DNA of 64,000 nucleotides from Raphanus sativus (GCF_000801105.2 NC_079511.1:13694784-13758783), one strand, 5' to 3'. Shown: positions 32,356-48,455, counted from the first letter of the stretch. Notes: a model not told the origin generated them from the sequence alone. Translations and numbers: made by a program.

Positions 32356-35300
32356 ACCTATTAAGACGGTAAGACTTCAAGAATTGCAACTAAGGTGGGG
32401 ACTGGGGACAAAGATGGGAAGACTTGGTCGAATTAAGAGAGGGAGAAAAGGTCAGAACAGAGGTTAATTAAATATATATATATATATAAATTAACATTCT
32501 CAGGAAGCAGCGTGGGAATCAATGGCTCCATTTGTTTTGTTGACTTATCATCAATTCTTCTACTTCTAGACAAGTCAGAGAGACGACTATTCTCATTTTA
32601 TTCAAAAAAGAAAAAAAAAATCCAAAGGAGGAGAAGAGTAGACTAGAGTCGGCGGATGAGACCTTGCCGGCCTTTGTACATGATCAATGAGTCACGTCCT
32701 TATCTTAACATTTTCACCACTCTTTTTTTCGAATAGAATAAGTCCAATCTCATTCAGACATAGTCAAAACTTTAAGTTACAAAGATCAGGAAGAAGAGTA
32801 GATATGGTTGCTCTCCGAGACGCCGCGATCGGAAGAAGGTGGATCAATCGGGAGATATTCCTGTTTGATCTCTTGAAAACCGGTGAACACACTCCGGGTA
32901 GTATGATGGAAGTTTCGTTTCGACATCGAGAGCGATGGTTCTGTTTCGCTTTCACTGGATTGAATTGTTTGATCTGTGAGATTTTCAACTTGTTGATTTG
33001 CTTGAGGAAGAAGATGATGATGAAGACGAGCGTTGGAAGAGGGTGGAACGTGAAATACTGTGTGTGTGGGTAGGAGAGGTGAAATGATACGGCCCAAATT
33101 TTGTAAATATTGGGCCGTTACTAGGCCTACCAGTTTAAAGCCAAATTTGTGTGAGTAGTTCTAGATTAGAATTGTTTCAGTTTGTATAGTTTCACACAAA
33201 ACAATATTTATGTGCTTTAAAATTCAGATGGGTATTAGTTAAATGTATTTTTATCGCCAGGTTTGGCTTGTAAAATTTTTTATGATTGAAAAATTTATTG
33301 GTGCACTGTTATTTTACCAAAAAAAAAAGATAAAATTTATTGTCTGTAAAAAGTCTATACACAATAAATGTATAAGTTGAAGGGAAGGGACAACGGGAAA
33401 GAAGAGGTTGTTGGTAAGACGGTAGTTTACATAAATTGTAGTAAATTTTCTAAGACTTTAAGATCATGTCTCTCCTTGGTCAATATTGGAATTCAAAGCA
33501 TCACCATGATACATAGTTAGGACATCTATACTAGTATTATAGGAGTACCTCAATATATATCACTAACGAATAATTATAATAATAAAAAAATAGCTGCTAA
33601 AAATAAAACACAAAACTCCAACTACAATTAAAACATCTTTAAACACCTGTCCTTAGAAAACAGATGGAAGTGATATTGGTTTTGCTGCTTCATGTTTATA
33701 TTCAATAATTCAATTAGTCATGCATAGAAACCCATTTTAAAAACAAAGGTAAAACTGGTTCTGGTACAAGTTTTGATTCGTTTACAAAGTTCAAGGTAAT
33801 GAGAAGTATTAGTGAAATTTTGGTTTCGAGTTCTTCAGGTTATAAAGTTACCCTGAACTGAATTTCAAAAACATTGACATTGGTTTACAAATTCCCCGGT
33901 AATGAGAAGTACTAGAGATGTTGAACCAAAAAAGGAGAAGTGCTAGAGAAATTTAGTTTCACGTTGAACTCAGTTCCAGAAATTCTTTGGTATCCTACCT
34001 TTCTTAGGAAAATATCACAAAAGAAGATTTTAATGATTTTGCTATGCCCATTATGTTGTGAAATTAGATAGACTCTGTTGATTAGGAAACATTATCAAGG
34101 ATATAAAGAAACATAAAAGGATTCAAAGTACATATTTGCTTTTTCCACATCATCATGATTATTACATATCATCATAACAAATGATCAATAAATCTGATAT
34201 TAGTTTCAGAACTTATCTAGAAGAGATATTTTTAGCATATAATGTAATAAAATACAGATATATCTGACTGTTTGTGTTAGTGCTTGCTGCTTGGGCGTGC
34301 GAGTATTTTGCAGCTTTATGCCTAAACTAATTAACATGCGAACTTGGCTTCGTTAAATCATTAGAACATTGGAGAAGTTTGATGTCACGGAAGAAAAACA
34401 CATAACCATGCGAGGAGTAAATGACTAGCATGTAGCATCCAATATGCAAATGATCGCTGTGAACATTTTGACCAAAACTTTATACATCATGTTTGTTCTA
34501 TTGATCGACATCTATTGTTGATTATTAATTTGTTTGATGTAGTTTGGCTCTGCAATATTCTTTTTTTTTACAACAATAACTAAACTATGGCTCTGCAATA
34601 TTCATCAAGCAAAAAATAAATTCATCAAGCACTTAATCGACATATTAAATCGGAGTTGACCCGATCCAACCACCACATCATAGAAAAAGTAACATGCTAA
34701 TATATATTTACTATTGGCATCTTGTGGAAAGCATTATCTACTAGAAGTTGAGAATGACTAATAGTGGATCATGACATGTTTAGTATGTCTCGACCCTTGT
34801 AAAACAGTATTGTAATACAACGAAAATAAATATGCAATCTGGATTTAAAACCCCATACGGAGAATTTGATAAATATTTGGTTTTTTTGTCGTGTATTTTT
34901 TTATTGTTAATTCAAAGCAGATTTAAAGATTTGCATGCGGACCATGTGCCGGTTGGTGAAACTAGAAAACGATATATTTTTTTTTTGATTTTTTTGAGTT
35001 TGACGGAAGGTTGTTCTGTGTCTGATTATATAAAGAACACCTATTGAGACCGTACATATTCGGGGGTATTGCCGTATTGGTCCGCTCCGCTGAAATGAAA
35101 TTTTAAACTTGTATTCAAACCTAATCTTTGCGATGATTTCACTTCACTGTAATTCATATGTTCACATAACATATATTTTATTTGACTTCTTTCCAAGACA
35201 ATTCAAATGTCTAAGCTGTTATGTCTATGCGGGTTGAAACTCCCGCAATAAAAACCCTTTTAAGCATATATATTGGTAACTTTTTTTTATATATAAGTTA

Positions 35301-35959
35301 TCACTGGCTGGTATATGTTTCATTTCTAAAAATAGCAATGGACGGGGTGAGGAAACAAAGACTTTATGTAAAAAAAATATTTTTTAACCCTGTTCTGTGT
35401 ATATATATATTACTATTTGCATTTTATAACAAGTGTCATTAAAAACTTTTCACATATATTAATAAAATAATTGAAATATTTATGTTTTTTGTTAATTACA
35501 TTTATTTAACCAATAATATTTCAGGTAAATAACTTTGTTTATAAAATTAACATATTTTACAATTACTATTAAGCTACAGTTAGGTATAACTGCACTGAAA
35601 TTTCAAAACAACATCTTTTATATAACAAGAAAAGAAATGTTGAAATGATAATTAAAAAAAAAGGAGTAATATTAAACCATGACTTTGTTTTTCAGAATAA
35701 ATATATATCCGCATACGCTTAAGACTGAAATGTGTCTCTCACTCTCTGTACATATTATAAATACACGGACGCAGCGGACCACCCACCAAAAGTTGGAAGT
35801 GCATCATTTGGAAGATATAAAACTGACGTTGTTGATTTGTATTCGAGCTTTTGAATGCTTTATCTATTCGCGCATTAACCGGCGCAATTTCTCAATGCCA
35901 ATTACACTTGCCATTAGACAAAAACATTAGATCAATTCAAAATTATAAAATAAACATGC
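32356..35959. repeat. Tandem duplication, copy 2 (3604 bp)
   Basis: Head-to-tail with copy 1. The right boundary is CATGCACCTAT, after which sequence becomes unique (35960 onward). It retains the empty site for the hAT-type insertion. Small indels between copies (for example CACACTCC versus CACTCC near 32889) shift the frame of the 128-codon frame at 32687-33073, which argues that frame is not coding. Confidence 0.93.
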
Positions 35960-36639
35960 ACCTATAATTCCATAAGATATTCGATCCTGTAAACAGTTAA
36001 GATTATACATTCTTGACACCAAAATCATCACTTCATTAGTCATAAATTTGTGTGTTTGGTATGATTTGAAGTATCTAGACAAGAAGTAATCTAGGTATAG
36101 TGGTAATTTTTTTCAATTCCAGATAATTCTTACTATAGTGTTCTGTTTTGTTATTTATTAGAGACATGCATATGAAGTGTCTCCATAAAACTTTCATATC
36201 ATTTTAGACCTGTTCAAATTAAATTAGTTGACTTTTTGTACTTTTGAAATAGTTTCCTACAAAAATTCTTCCATGGAGAAGAAGAATTGTCGGCAGAGTT
36301 TGTTTTTCAACTAAATAACATGTGAAGTGCTTTCTACCGAGTCCATTGGTATAAATATATAAAATATCCGTCAGTAAACGACTAAAAGTCTCATATAGGC
36401 ACCGCTGGGCAAAGTTTAGCTCTTTAGCAGGACTCCTCTAACGGGATTGTTTCCTATCACATTTTTACCTCTAGAAACTGCTAATAAATTAGAGCCCATG
36501 TTTACAAATATTATAATAGAGCTATGAGCACAGCATTAAATCCAGGTGACTTAGTCAATCTACATTTGTATTCCCTGTATACATAATAAGTTTCACAATT
36601 TCAATACAAATTATATTTATATTGAAATGAAAGTTAGTT
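35960..36639. other. Intergenic
   Basis: AT-rich unique sequence right of the duplication. No gene or element end recognised. It ends in the left target repeat ATGAAAGTTAGTT (36627-36639) of the next element. Confidence 0.5.
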
Positions 36640-37831
36640 TTTTTTTTTCCATCTGAATTTTCATTGATAACATTAAAAGATACAAACTTAAAACACTAGA
36701 GCCGGCGGAACACATACACTTCCCCGGAAACTAAATCCACTAGGGGGGACCAAGAACCCAAAAACACACGGGCGCTGCATACCAACAAAAAACCGTCGAA
36801 CAAATCCTAACATTCCTTAAACGAACCCAGAACCAAACCTCCAAAAATACAAGAGTAAAACTTAAAAAGACAATGACCAGCCGGAAGACTTGCAATGAAC
36901 TAAACAAGAAAGCACATAACGTAGAAGACTTCTTCGTGAAGAGCCAAGTCCTCATCTGAACCTTAAGTTCACGATGACAACACCAAACCACAACAATTTC
37001 ATCTGAACCTCCTGTTCACGATAAAACCAACTAACCACTATGCCTGTACCAAGGCAGAAACCATGAAGAAACATCACAGTAGGAAGGTCTCACTCAAACG
37101 CACCATCATCTGAAAGCTTTCGCATCTCAGCCTCATTATATTGCTTCACCAAATGAAGCCACCGAGGGCAAACAGAGAGCAAAAAACATACCAGGAACAA
37201 CACTTAATAAAAGATCAGAAATAAAACCATTCCAAACCCAACGATGAAAAGGAAACCTGAGACCAACTTCATCACAAAGACAGAATCTTCACCTGCTCAT
37301 CACACACCACCACGTTACTGCTAACCCGTTGCTAAATCAAAGACCAACTAAGCCACACTCTAAAACTCTCAGAGAAGATAACTGGATTCAACTCCTTTCA
37401 AACTGTCTGCAACACCACTCGAAACAGGCTGAAGACACAGCCACTACAACACAGGGGAACCATCAAAGCTTGAGACTTTACCTCGATCAGAGTCGCAAAC
37501 GGAGACCAGATGAAGGTGCAAAACCTATACTGTATAGGCTATACACCACCCACAAACACTCTTCCACGCACAAAGAACTACCAAAGTTTCAATGGATCTA
37601 AGAAAACAGAGGTTCTTCACACTGCTTTGCAGTACACCGGGTAGAAGAGACAACTTGCGGAGGAGGAAGAGGGATATGAACAGAGACAAGACAGGAACAC
37701 GACTTTGGAAACTAGATCCGGTGACCGCGAGAGGCGGCGGCCACCATATTAGGGTTTCAACACGAGAAGCGGCGGCTTTGAGAGAGAACTTCTTTTTTTT
37801 TCTATCAGCGTTCAGTTTTTTCCAGCTTCAG
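36640..37831 (-). mobile_element. Poly(A)-ended retroposon (LINE/Sadhu-like, non-autonomous, 1192 bp)
   Basis: Flanked by a 13-bp direct repeat ATGAAAGTTAGTT (36627-36639, 37832-37844). A run of T at the left edge is a poly(A) tail on the minus strand. Read on the minus strand, the 5' end is GC-richer, with AACCCTAATATGGTGGCCGC, a transcript-like leader. No reverse transcriptase frame is present, so it was mobilised in trans. Size, poly(A) and noncoding nature recall the Sadhu retroposons of Arabidopsis, but I assign that name only tentatively. Confidence 0.75.
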
Positions 37832-38147
37832 ATGAAAGTTAGTTATAAACTGTATTAATTTTATAAATAATTTTATTTATCCGAAATATTATTGTTTAAA
37901 AATGTGTAATTAATAACAATTTACATATATTTTAGTATATTTCTTAATCTGTACGAAAAATATCAAAATGATAAGTATCAACGAATCGAGATTGGTGGAT
38001 CTTTGACAAAAGAAAAGAGCTGATGCGCCGCCCGCCCGTAAAGCAACTTCGAAACGTTAAAACGCTGGTATGCTATATTATTATAGAAAGACATATGATC
38101 GATAAAAGAAGTAAAATTTTACAAAAGAACCCGAAGTAATACATATA

Positions 38148-38345
38148 CAGGGGCGGACGTACGGCTACGGCAATGGGGTCACGTGACCCCTACTGTTTTT
38201 AATTTTGCTTAAGTAATCTATGTTAGTTTTGATTATATTGTTCTTGATTTAGTGAACAAACATGGAAAATGCCCCCATTGAAAACAAAATTTGGTTACTT
38301 TTAGTATTGTGCCCCCATCTAAAAATGGTTCTAGATCTGCCACTG
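38148..38345. mobile_element. hAT-type MITE, 8-bp TSD (198 bp)
   Basis: Ends CAGGGGCGGACGTA and the inverse CAGTGGCAGATCTA are imperfect inverted repeats. They are flanked by TACATATA at 38140-38147 and 38346-38353. An 8-bp duplication and CAG..CTG ends fit hAT. Confidence 0.88.
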
Positions 38346-38353
38346 TACATATA

Positions 38354-39947
38354 AGCTAGTAGCTAGTAGCAGCTAGTACGGTTTCCAGTTTCTTTGTCAA
38401 GTGGGTTCACTATTTCATATCTGGGTAAGTATACCACTTGAAGTAAGTTTGTTTTGATACACTTACTTTTTTTATTTGGTCACTGAATTTTGATACACTT
38501 ACATAAGTGTGATTATGTCAAAATATTTAAAAGAACTATGATTTGGAAGCAAGTATGGGCCACTTATGTCATTGCATAATTAATCTTTAGACAAAGACCT
38601 TTGATGTTACTTTGTTACACTTAAGCCATATTAACGACAAATACTATCAATGACCAGTTATCCTTTTTTTGACAAAAATAACCACTTATCTTAATCTTTT
38701 GGATATGTGACAAAAGTATCATTACTATTTATTTAGGTGACCCTTACACCAAAACGCAAAAGCTTTGCAGTTCCTTAGTTCCTACATTGGAACACATATA
38801 TTCTGGACGAAAAAGACAAATAGAGTAGTTTTTGTTATGTGTATATATTTGATTGTTAAGCACTGTAGTCTAACATTTAAGCAATTTACTTTTGCGGCCT
38901 CATATTTCGATTAAAATTGTAAATTTGATTTTCATTATAATAAATCATGTTATTTTTAAATTTATATCAAATATTATTCTAAAAAGCATTTAAGCAATTA
39001 ATACATATGAACAACACACAGTAAAATCCCTATAACTTAATAATGCCAAATTATAATATTTTATCAATTTAAAAAGTTACTAATTTTAAAAAACCTTTTA
39101 AGATATATATTTTCTAAACATTTTTATACAAAATAAAAAGAATATTCACTTTTGCGGCTTATATATTGATTAAACTTTATATAATTGATTTTCCTTGTAA
39201 CAAATCGTGATATTTTAAAAAGTTATATCAAATATAAAATATTTTTAATATTTTTAGTACTTTTTCTAATATATCAGAAAAAGTATTCGAGGCACTAGTC
39301 CTTGTAAACACAAGTAAAAAGGATGTGAAAAAAACTACAGTAAAACCGAAATCTACGGGATGTAAACACAAGGTATTTCCGGGAATCTCTTTAAAGTAAA
39401 AAGAATTTGAAAAAAACTGAGGCCTACTACTTAAAAGTCTATGCTCGTTTACAGGTTGACTTCTAAAGTGGCTACGCGTTCACAACGATGGTGGAGCTTA
39501 AGGTTTGGTGGTCTCGACAGTTGATTATATCGGTAAATAGTATTAACACATATACATCTTTTATCAAACAATAGAAAACAAAACAGTACTACCTTAAAAA
39601 CAATTCAACCACTTGTCTACATCTAGTAGATATACACTTCTAGTTAATTTCTTGAAAAACACAAGGAAAGTAATTAAATTAATTGTATATTTCTATTAAT
39701 TGAGTTTTTTTTTGTAAAACTCTATTCATTGAGTTTACACTTAAAATGAACCACCATCAAGATTTTAAATTATAAACGTTGTTAACTCTGTAAAAATGAA
39801 CGTCATAATGCAACATCTAGAACTTTTGTTGTTGATAGAATTCACGACATTTCTAGTTTCTATCTAAGGTCCCTTAAGTCAGTGACTTAACCATATATGA
39901 CATTTCTAATAGTCATACAAGAAAAGAAAAGATGTTAAACTTACATA
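38354..39947. other. Intergenic with one diverged direct repeat
   Basis: AT-rich. A ~90-bp segment beginning CTTTTGCGGC at about 38891 recurs, diverged, at about 39148. No gene recognised. Confidence 0.45.
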
Positions 39948-40499
39948 CAGTAGAACTTCTATAAATTAATACTCGATAAATTAATATTTGATAAATTAAT
40001 AATCTCCATAAATTAACAAAAAAAGTTCAGTTATAACATAAGTCGGTCTAAAATATGATACAAATCAATAAAATAATAAGATAATAATATTTTTAAAACT
40101 TTAATGTAAATATATAGTTTCATTAAAATCATAAATTAATAATCTATCTAAATATTCTTTTATATGAGTACAAACTAAATATTATATTGTTGGTTTTATA
40201 TTCACAATGAAAATATCTCTATTTTTCTTAATGTTTCAATATATTTTGATAATATTTAATAATTTTTCGATAACCACATAAAAATTCTAAGAAACATAAA
40301 AATATACACAAAATAATAAAACAATATGAAAGTCAAATTTATAAAATTTGAATAATATACATACGGTAAAATCAAATATTTTCTTATTTTATAAATAAAA
40401 ATATTCAAAAATCTAAAAAAGAAATTTTTGTAATTAATATCTTTATAAATTAATAAGATTTTAAAATCTCAACATTATTAATTTATATAAGTTCTACTG
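39948..40499. mobile_element. Inverted-repeat MITE with TA target (552 bp)
   Basis: Begins CAGTAGAACTTCTATAAATT and ends with the inverse of CAGTAGAACTTATATAAATT, flanked by TA on both sides. The interior is very AT-rich with repeated ATAAATTAATA. No ORF. The TA duplication suggests a Tc1/mariner-type mobiliser. Confidence 0.75.
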
Positions 40500-41317
40500 T
40501 ATCATCAAAGAGTGTAAGATTGATATGATAGGATTATAGAACTTAACACAACTCTCTAAAATTATGTATAAATATCGTATTAAAGAGTCAAAAGGAGATA
40601 TACTGTATACATATATTTATATATATATAATTAAGTTAAATTGTATCAAGAATATATATAAGAAAATGAAATTAACTTTTGAGCCAAAATTACTCGAGAT
40701 GGTGGTGTTAAAGCCAACAAATTTATCTTTGAAATTATGAAGCACCTTGTCCGTAGAAAGTCAAAAGCCCACAAATTATGACCTACTATTAAGCAGCATA
40801 TATATATTCTTCCATAAACTTCGGGTCATAATCAATTAGCAATAAAACGAATTATCGATTAACAGATTAAAAGAGAGCTGACTAAGAAAAAAAAGATTAA
40901 CAGATGATTCGGTTAGCAACCTGCTCGTATGGTTGTGCTAAGAAACAAGGAAACAAATACAAATCATTTGAATAAAAAGGTTAGTTAGGAACTCACACTT
41001 GACAAGGCAAGGAAGGCATTAGATTTGGTGCAATGCAGAAAGAGCGCATCTACCTGTTCTAATATGCATTAATTCATGATTTGATACGTAGGTATTTAGT
41101 ACAATATGTAAATTAAAAATATAACACAGTGATTTATTAAACTATTACATATTATGAAAATATGACAAAAGTAATTTTACAACCGATAATTATATATTTT
41201 ATATGAAAATTTATGCATGATTACACCACTTTAAATCGTCGACGAAGAAGGTAACAAAATTAAATTAAATTAATTTATTATCATATATTGTCATAGCTAT
41301 CACTAGGGTAAGAGTTG

Positions 41318-41631
41318 AGAGCATGATTAATCTATGTCTCTCAGCCGAGGTTTTTAATTCATAATTTGACTTTTTATTTTACATTTTACGAATAAGAGAT
41401 AATTCTTAGATCATGTTTATTAGAGTTCTTATGATGAAATTCTTAGCGTAATATAAGAATCGTTTCTTAATTTTTAATTAAAAAAAGTTAAAAACCGACT
41501 TTTAAATATCTTATATCTCCTATTTATGAGACGATTCTTAATTTTTTTAATTAAAAATATAAAAAAATCTAAAAACCGTCTCTTACATGACCTAAGAACA
41601 ACAGTTAAGAGAATGAGATTAATCATGGTCA
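41318..41631. mobile_element. Possible small inverted-repeat element
   Basis: CATGATTAATCT at 41322 is inverted as AGATTAATCATG at 41616. The interior holds several inverted copies of TTCTTA/TAAGAA motifs. No clear target duplication was found, so the call is tentative. Confidence 0.4.
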
Positions 41632-42490
41632 GGGAGAGATAGAGAGCTACAAGGTTCTAAACAATATATTTGTCTCATGCTAAAAATCCATGTAAATCTT
41701 CTTTTTATTAATTTACATAATTGTTAGTATTATCTTTTCCAAAACTTAAAACTAATATATTTTAATTAAAAACATTAATAAAATCTCAATCAAATCATCC
41801 AACTATCAGAAACTCCACAATGGTTCTTTTAACAATTACCCACCCTTTCACGATATTGGCAATGAGCACCGGACAGAGGAGAGGGCAGATTTGAAGGCTT
41901 CAGAGAAAGTCTTATTGGCAGCTAGGTTAAACCCCTTTCAAAAATTATAGTTGCTTGTTGGGATTTTTATGAAGTGAAGAAAGGAGAAGAATAAGAAAAA
42001 CACGAAACTCCACAATTAAGTAGCCATCCTGTACAATGGAAATGAAATCACTGCTACTATTTGTTATAAAAAACAAATTTCATAAGATGCATAAATATAG
42101 TTACTATAGAAGTTCTATATATATTAATAATAAAGCATCTCCAATCCAATGTATAATCACATTTTTATTTAATGACAAAGTAGTTTTATTCTCTTATAAA
42201 AATATAGAATATTTTTAAATAAGATTGAGTTTTATTCCAATTATATCTTTTTAAAAAAAACAAAAATTTGTATAAATTGAGTTTTAAGATTGAGATTTAG
42301 TTTTGGAAGTAATTTTATATATTGTACTCTATTGTAAGATTGAAAAAATTAAAATTGATTTTTTTTGTTTGAAAAGATAGAATATCACTGAAGATGATTA
42401 ATTGAATTTGAAAAGTCATGATGTAAATGTTAAAAGGATAAGCTCCAATTCCAAAACGGCTATAAACAAAACAATACTAAAATAGTAATT

Positions 42491-42971
42491 TCTCTGTTCC
42501 AAATTGTAAATAGTTTTAGTTAAAAACACTAATATTAAGAAAAATAATTATTTGTTAAAAAATATTATTTAATGTATTACTTCAACCAATAATGAAATAG
42601 TTAACATTATCTAATTGGCGATACACTATTTAATAAATACTCCCTCCGTTTCATAATAGATGAAGTTTTAGGAAATTTTGATGTTTCAAAATAGATGAGT
42701 TTTCATTTTCAATGTAACTTTTTACTTTATCAAAAATTGTGTAACCAATAATATTTTATAGTGTATTTTATAATTGGTTAAATAATTTTAAATTTATATT
42801 TTAATCATAGCTTTTAAAATAAAAAACAAGTTTCTTAATAATTGTGCATAACCTAAAACTTCAAGTATTATGGAACAGAGGGAGTATAAAACTTACTTTG
42901 AAATGTTAAAACTACTTATATTGTGAAATAATTTTATTTTGCTAAAACTACTTAATATGAAACGGATGGAG
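42491..42971. mobile_element. Stowaway-like MITE split by a second one
   Basis: Left end TCTCTGTTCCAAATTG and right end (inverse) CTCCATCCGTTTCATA are relatives of the Stowaway terminus. The segment between them is interrupted by the better-preserved copy at 42640-42884, giving a nested pair. Confidence 0.6.
42640..42884. mobile_element. Stowaway MITE, TA target duplication (245 bp)
   Basis: Starts CTCCCTCCGTTTCATAATAG and ends with an inverted GGAACAGAGGGAG, flanked by TA (42638-42639, 42885-42886). These are classic Stowaway ends. Confidence 0.9.
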
Positions 42972-43131
42972 TATCTCTTAACGATTCCAAAACTGTAATT
43001 AAAAAAAAAACAGATTACTTTTAGCAACTTTACGTATAAACAAAACAATACTAAAATAGTAGCCGTAATGAGTAAAAAGAGCATGACGTAATTATTACAT
43101 CAACTTTACGCATAAAACCCTTCCCTCTACC

Positions 43132-43139
43132 TATATAAA
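43132..43139 (+). promoter_or_regulatory. TATA box of the 43207 BBE-like gene
   Basis: TATATAAA lies 68 bp upstream of the start codon, with no other strong candidate nearby. Confidence 0.7.
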
Positions 43140-43185
43140 CCCAACAATACACATGAAACTCCTCAAGCAAACTTAAAACTCATAA

Positions 43186-45634
<2,449 letters not shown>

Positions 45635-46159
45635 AGTTATTGAGTTAAAAGAATAATAAGATAGTGTGTGGTTTGGGATTGTTTTAGGAAATACTTTTGT
45701 TACTTTTGTGTTTTGTGTCTAGAACATGGTCAACACCCTCAAACACAAAAAAATATTGTGAACTCATTTCTAATTCAAACTCGTTATAAAATCTATTTCT
45801 CTATCTTTTATATTTCTCCTAGAGATCACAATACAAAGCTCATAACGTGAACTAGGGAGACAGTGTCACCTCAAACCAAAGCTTGGCACCAAAACAAAAC
45901 AAGTTTTATTAAAAAGAAAGTTCCCTTAGATTACAAATCGTGGTGCTTGTGTATACTAAACTAAAAACCCTAATCAGGAACCAAAGTGGTTTAAGAAAAA
46001 CCAGATCCTAATCCTAGAAATTTCTAGTTGGTGGTGAACACCAAACCAAAACCAACTCTTAGTGGGTTTATGAAGCCCAATCCTATTTCTAACATGTTTA
46101 CATAAAATACGAACTCAATTACACATAAATAAATTATACACAAATAATTCCAAAATATT
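45635..46159. other. 3' flank of the BBE-like gene, unresolved
   Basis: Probably 3' UTR followed by repeat-derived sequence. 45850-46110 has the composition of LTR or transposon DNA (TTTTATTAAAAAG, AACCCTAATCAGG) but no matching partner was found. Confidence 0.4.
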
Positions 46160-48455
46160 GTTATGTATATTTATTACATAGCAAAGATGAAACTTTAGAA
46201 AAATTCAAAGAATTTAAATTCGAGGTAGAAAATCAGTTTAAAACAACTATTAAAGTAGTTAGAAGCGATATGAGAGATGAGTATGATGGACCATTCAACG
46301 CATTATGTAAAAAACATGGAATTATCCATCAAACTATAGTTCCTTATTCACCAGAATCTAATAGAGTTGCTGAACGAAAAAATCGAACTTTTAAAGAGTC
46401 GATGAATGCAATGCTGCAAGAATCTGGGTCACCTCAGAAAATGTGGGGGGAAGCATTGCTTACCACTAATTATATCCTCAACAAAATTCCACACAAAATA
46501 ACTGGCAAAACTCCATATGAATTATGGAAAAGTAATTTACCTTCGTATAAATACCTCAAAGTGTGGGGATGCTTGGCAAAAGTTGCGGTACCGCCACCAA
46601 AGAATATCACTATTGGACCTAAAACACTGAATTGCATTCTCATCGGATATGTACATAACAGTACTGGTTATCAATTTCTGGTACATAAATCTGAAATATC
46701 AGACATCCAGAAAAACTCAGTTATGGAGTCTAGAAACACATCTTTCTCCGAAAATATTTTCCATACAAGGAAAAATAAAGTTCTAAACGAACTCGAGAGG
46801 AAAGAGACAACGACAATGACTCAGTAATTGAGACAAACATTGATACTTCTATAAATGATATTTCAGAAAATGAACAAGAAGATGAACCTAAAAGAGCTCG
46901 GAAGGAAAAATCTTTTGGTGAAAAATTTTCAATGGCGTTTTAGTAGAAAGTAATCCAAGAACCTTGGAAGAAGCCATGCCTTCACCACATGCTCCATTAT
47001 GGAACGAAGCTGTCAAAAGTGAATTCGATTCTATCATGCAAAATTATACATAGTACATAACGGATTTACCATCTGGCTGCAAAGCTTTGGGGAATAGATG
47101 TATAATGACACGGAAACCTGGTGAAAAATATAAAGGTAGGCTTGTAGTTCAAGGATTCCGACAAAAAGAAGGCTTTGACTACTTTGATACATATTTTTCA
47201 GTAACCAGAATAACATCAATAAGACTGATGATAGCGATCACAACCTTAAGAGATCTAGAAATCCATCAAATGAATGTAAAAACCGCTTTTCTAAATGGTG
47301 ATTTAGTAGAGGAGATTTACATGAAAGAAACTGAGGGTCATGTCATTCCTTGACAGAAAGACAAAGTATATCGACTTTTGAAGTCACTTTATGGGCTTAA
47401 ACAAGCTCCTAAACAATATCACAAAAAGTTTGACAGCACAATGATGTCAAATGGTTTCAAAATTAATGAATGTGATAAATGCATATACTACAAAACTACC
47501 AAAAATGCGTATGTTTTGCTATGTTTATATGTAGATGATATGCTCATTATTGGAAGCAATAAAGACATTATCAATCAAACAAAGAACATGCTCAAAGAAA
47601 AATTTGAGATGAAAGATTTGGGATTAGCAGATGTTATTCTTGGGGGTTAAAGTCACAAGAAATTCAAACGAAATTATCTTAACCCAATCTCATTATGCTC
47701 AAAAAATATTAGAAAGATTTAAAAATTACTCTAATAGTACTGCAAAAACTTCGTTAGATCCTCAAATGCACTTGACAAATCACAAAGAATTCAGGTGAAA
47801 CAGTTTCACAAAACGAATACACGTATGATCGGAAGTCACATGTACTTGACCAATTGTACCAGACCAGAAACATACTCAGTCGATATACGAGTAATCTAGG
47901 TCATATACACTGGAAAGCTATAACGAGAGTACTCAATTATTTGCGCTACACCAAAGATTTTGGGCTTCACTGTGGTAAAGAACCAGCAGTTTTAGAAGGA
48001 TACAGTGATCCCAACTGGATATCAGATTCTAAAAACTCAAAACCCACAAGGGGATATGTTTTTACACTAGGAGAAGCAGCAATATCTTGGAAATTTACCA
48101 AACAAGCAGTGCTAGCTAGGTCAACCATGGAATCTGAGTTCATAGCATTAGACAAAGCAGGAGAAGAAGCTGAATGGCTTATAATTTTTATGAAAGATGT
48201 TCCTATGTGGGAGAAACCTGTACCAGATATAAGAATACATTACGACAGTCAATCAACTATAGCTCGGGCTTAGAATAATCTCTACAATGGTAAATATGGT
48301 CACATCAGAAGACGACATAAGACCAGTATACAACTTATCTCAAGTGGTGTAATCACAATAGACTACATCAAATCGACTGACAACCTAGCGGATCCATTTA
48401 CTAAAGGTTTGCCACGAGATGTTGTTCTAAATCATCAAAAGGAATGGGTTTAAAG
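46160..48455 (+). pseudogene. Ty1/copia pol fragment, 5'-truncated and frameshifted
   Basis: Integrase (from about 46180: VVRSDMRDEYDG, then SPESNRVAERKNRTFKESMN), copia GKTPYELWK block, reverse transcriptase (MNVKTAFLNGDLVEEIYM near 47272, SLYGLKQAPKQY near 47381, YVDDMLIIGS near 47530) and RNase H ([20 protein letters not shown] near 48000) follow in order. Frames break near 46827, 46941, 47053, 47351 and 47648. Gag, protease and both LTRs are missing. The sequence is a different lineage from the Sirevirus at 13282. Confidence 0.9.

Noticed and set aside
32687..33097. 128-codon plus and 103-codon minus ORFs
   Set aside because: The counterpart in duplication copy 1 (about 28610-28960) has indels that break these frames, so there is no sign of coding constraint.
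36740..37858. ORFs of 83-90 codons in the retroposon
   Set aside because: They lie in different frames and strands within a noncoding retroposed sequence; no known domain.
45850..46110. Possible LTR left of the copia pol fragment
   Set aside because: Composition is suggestive, but no matching repeat, primer site or target duplication was found.
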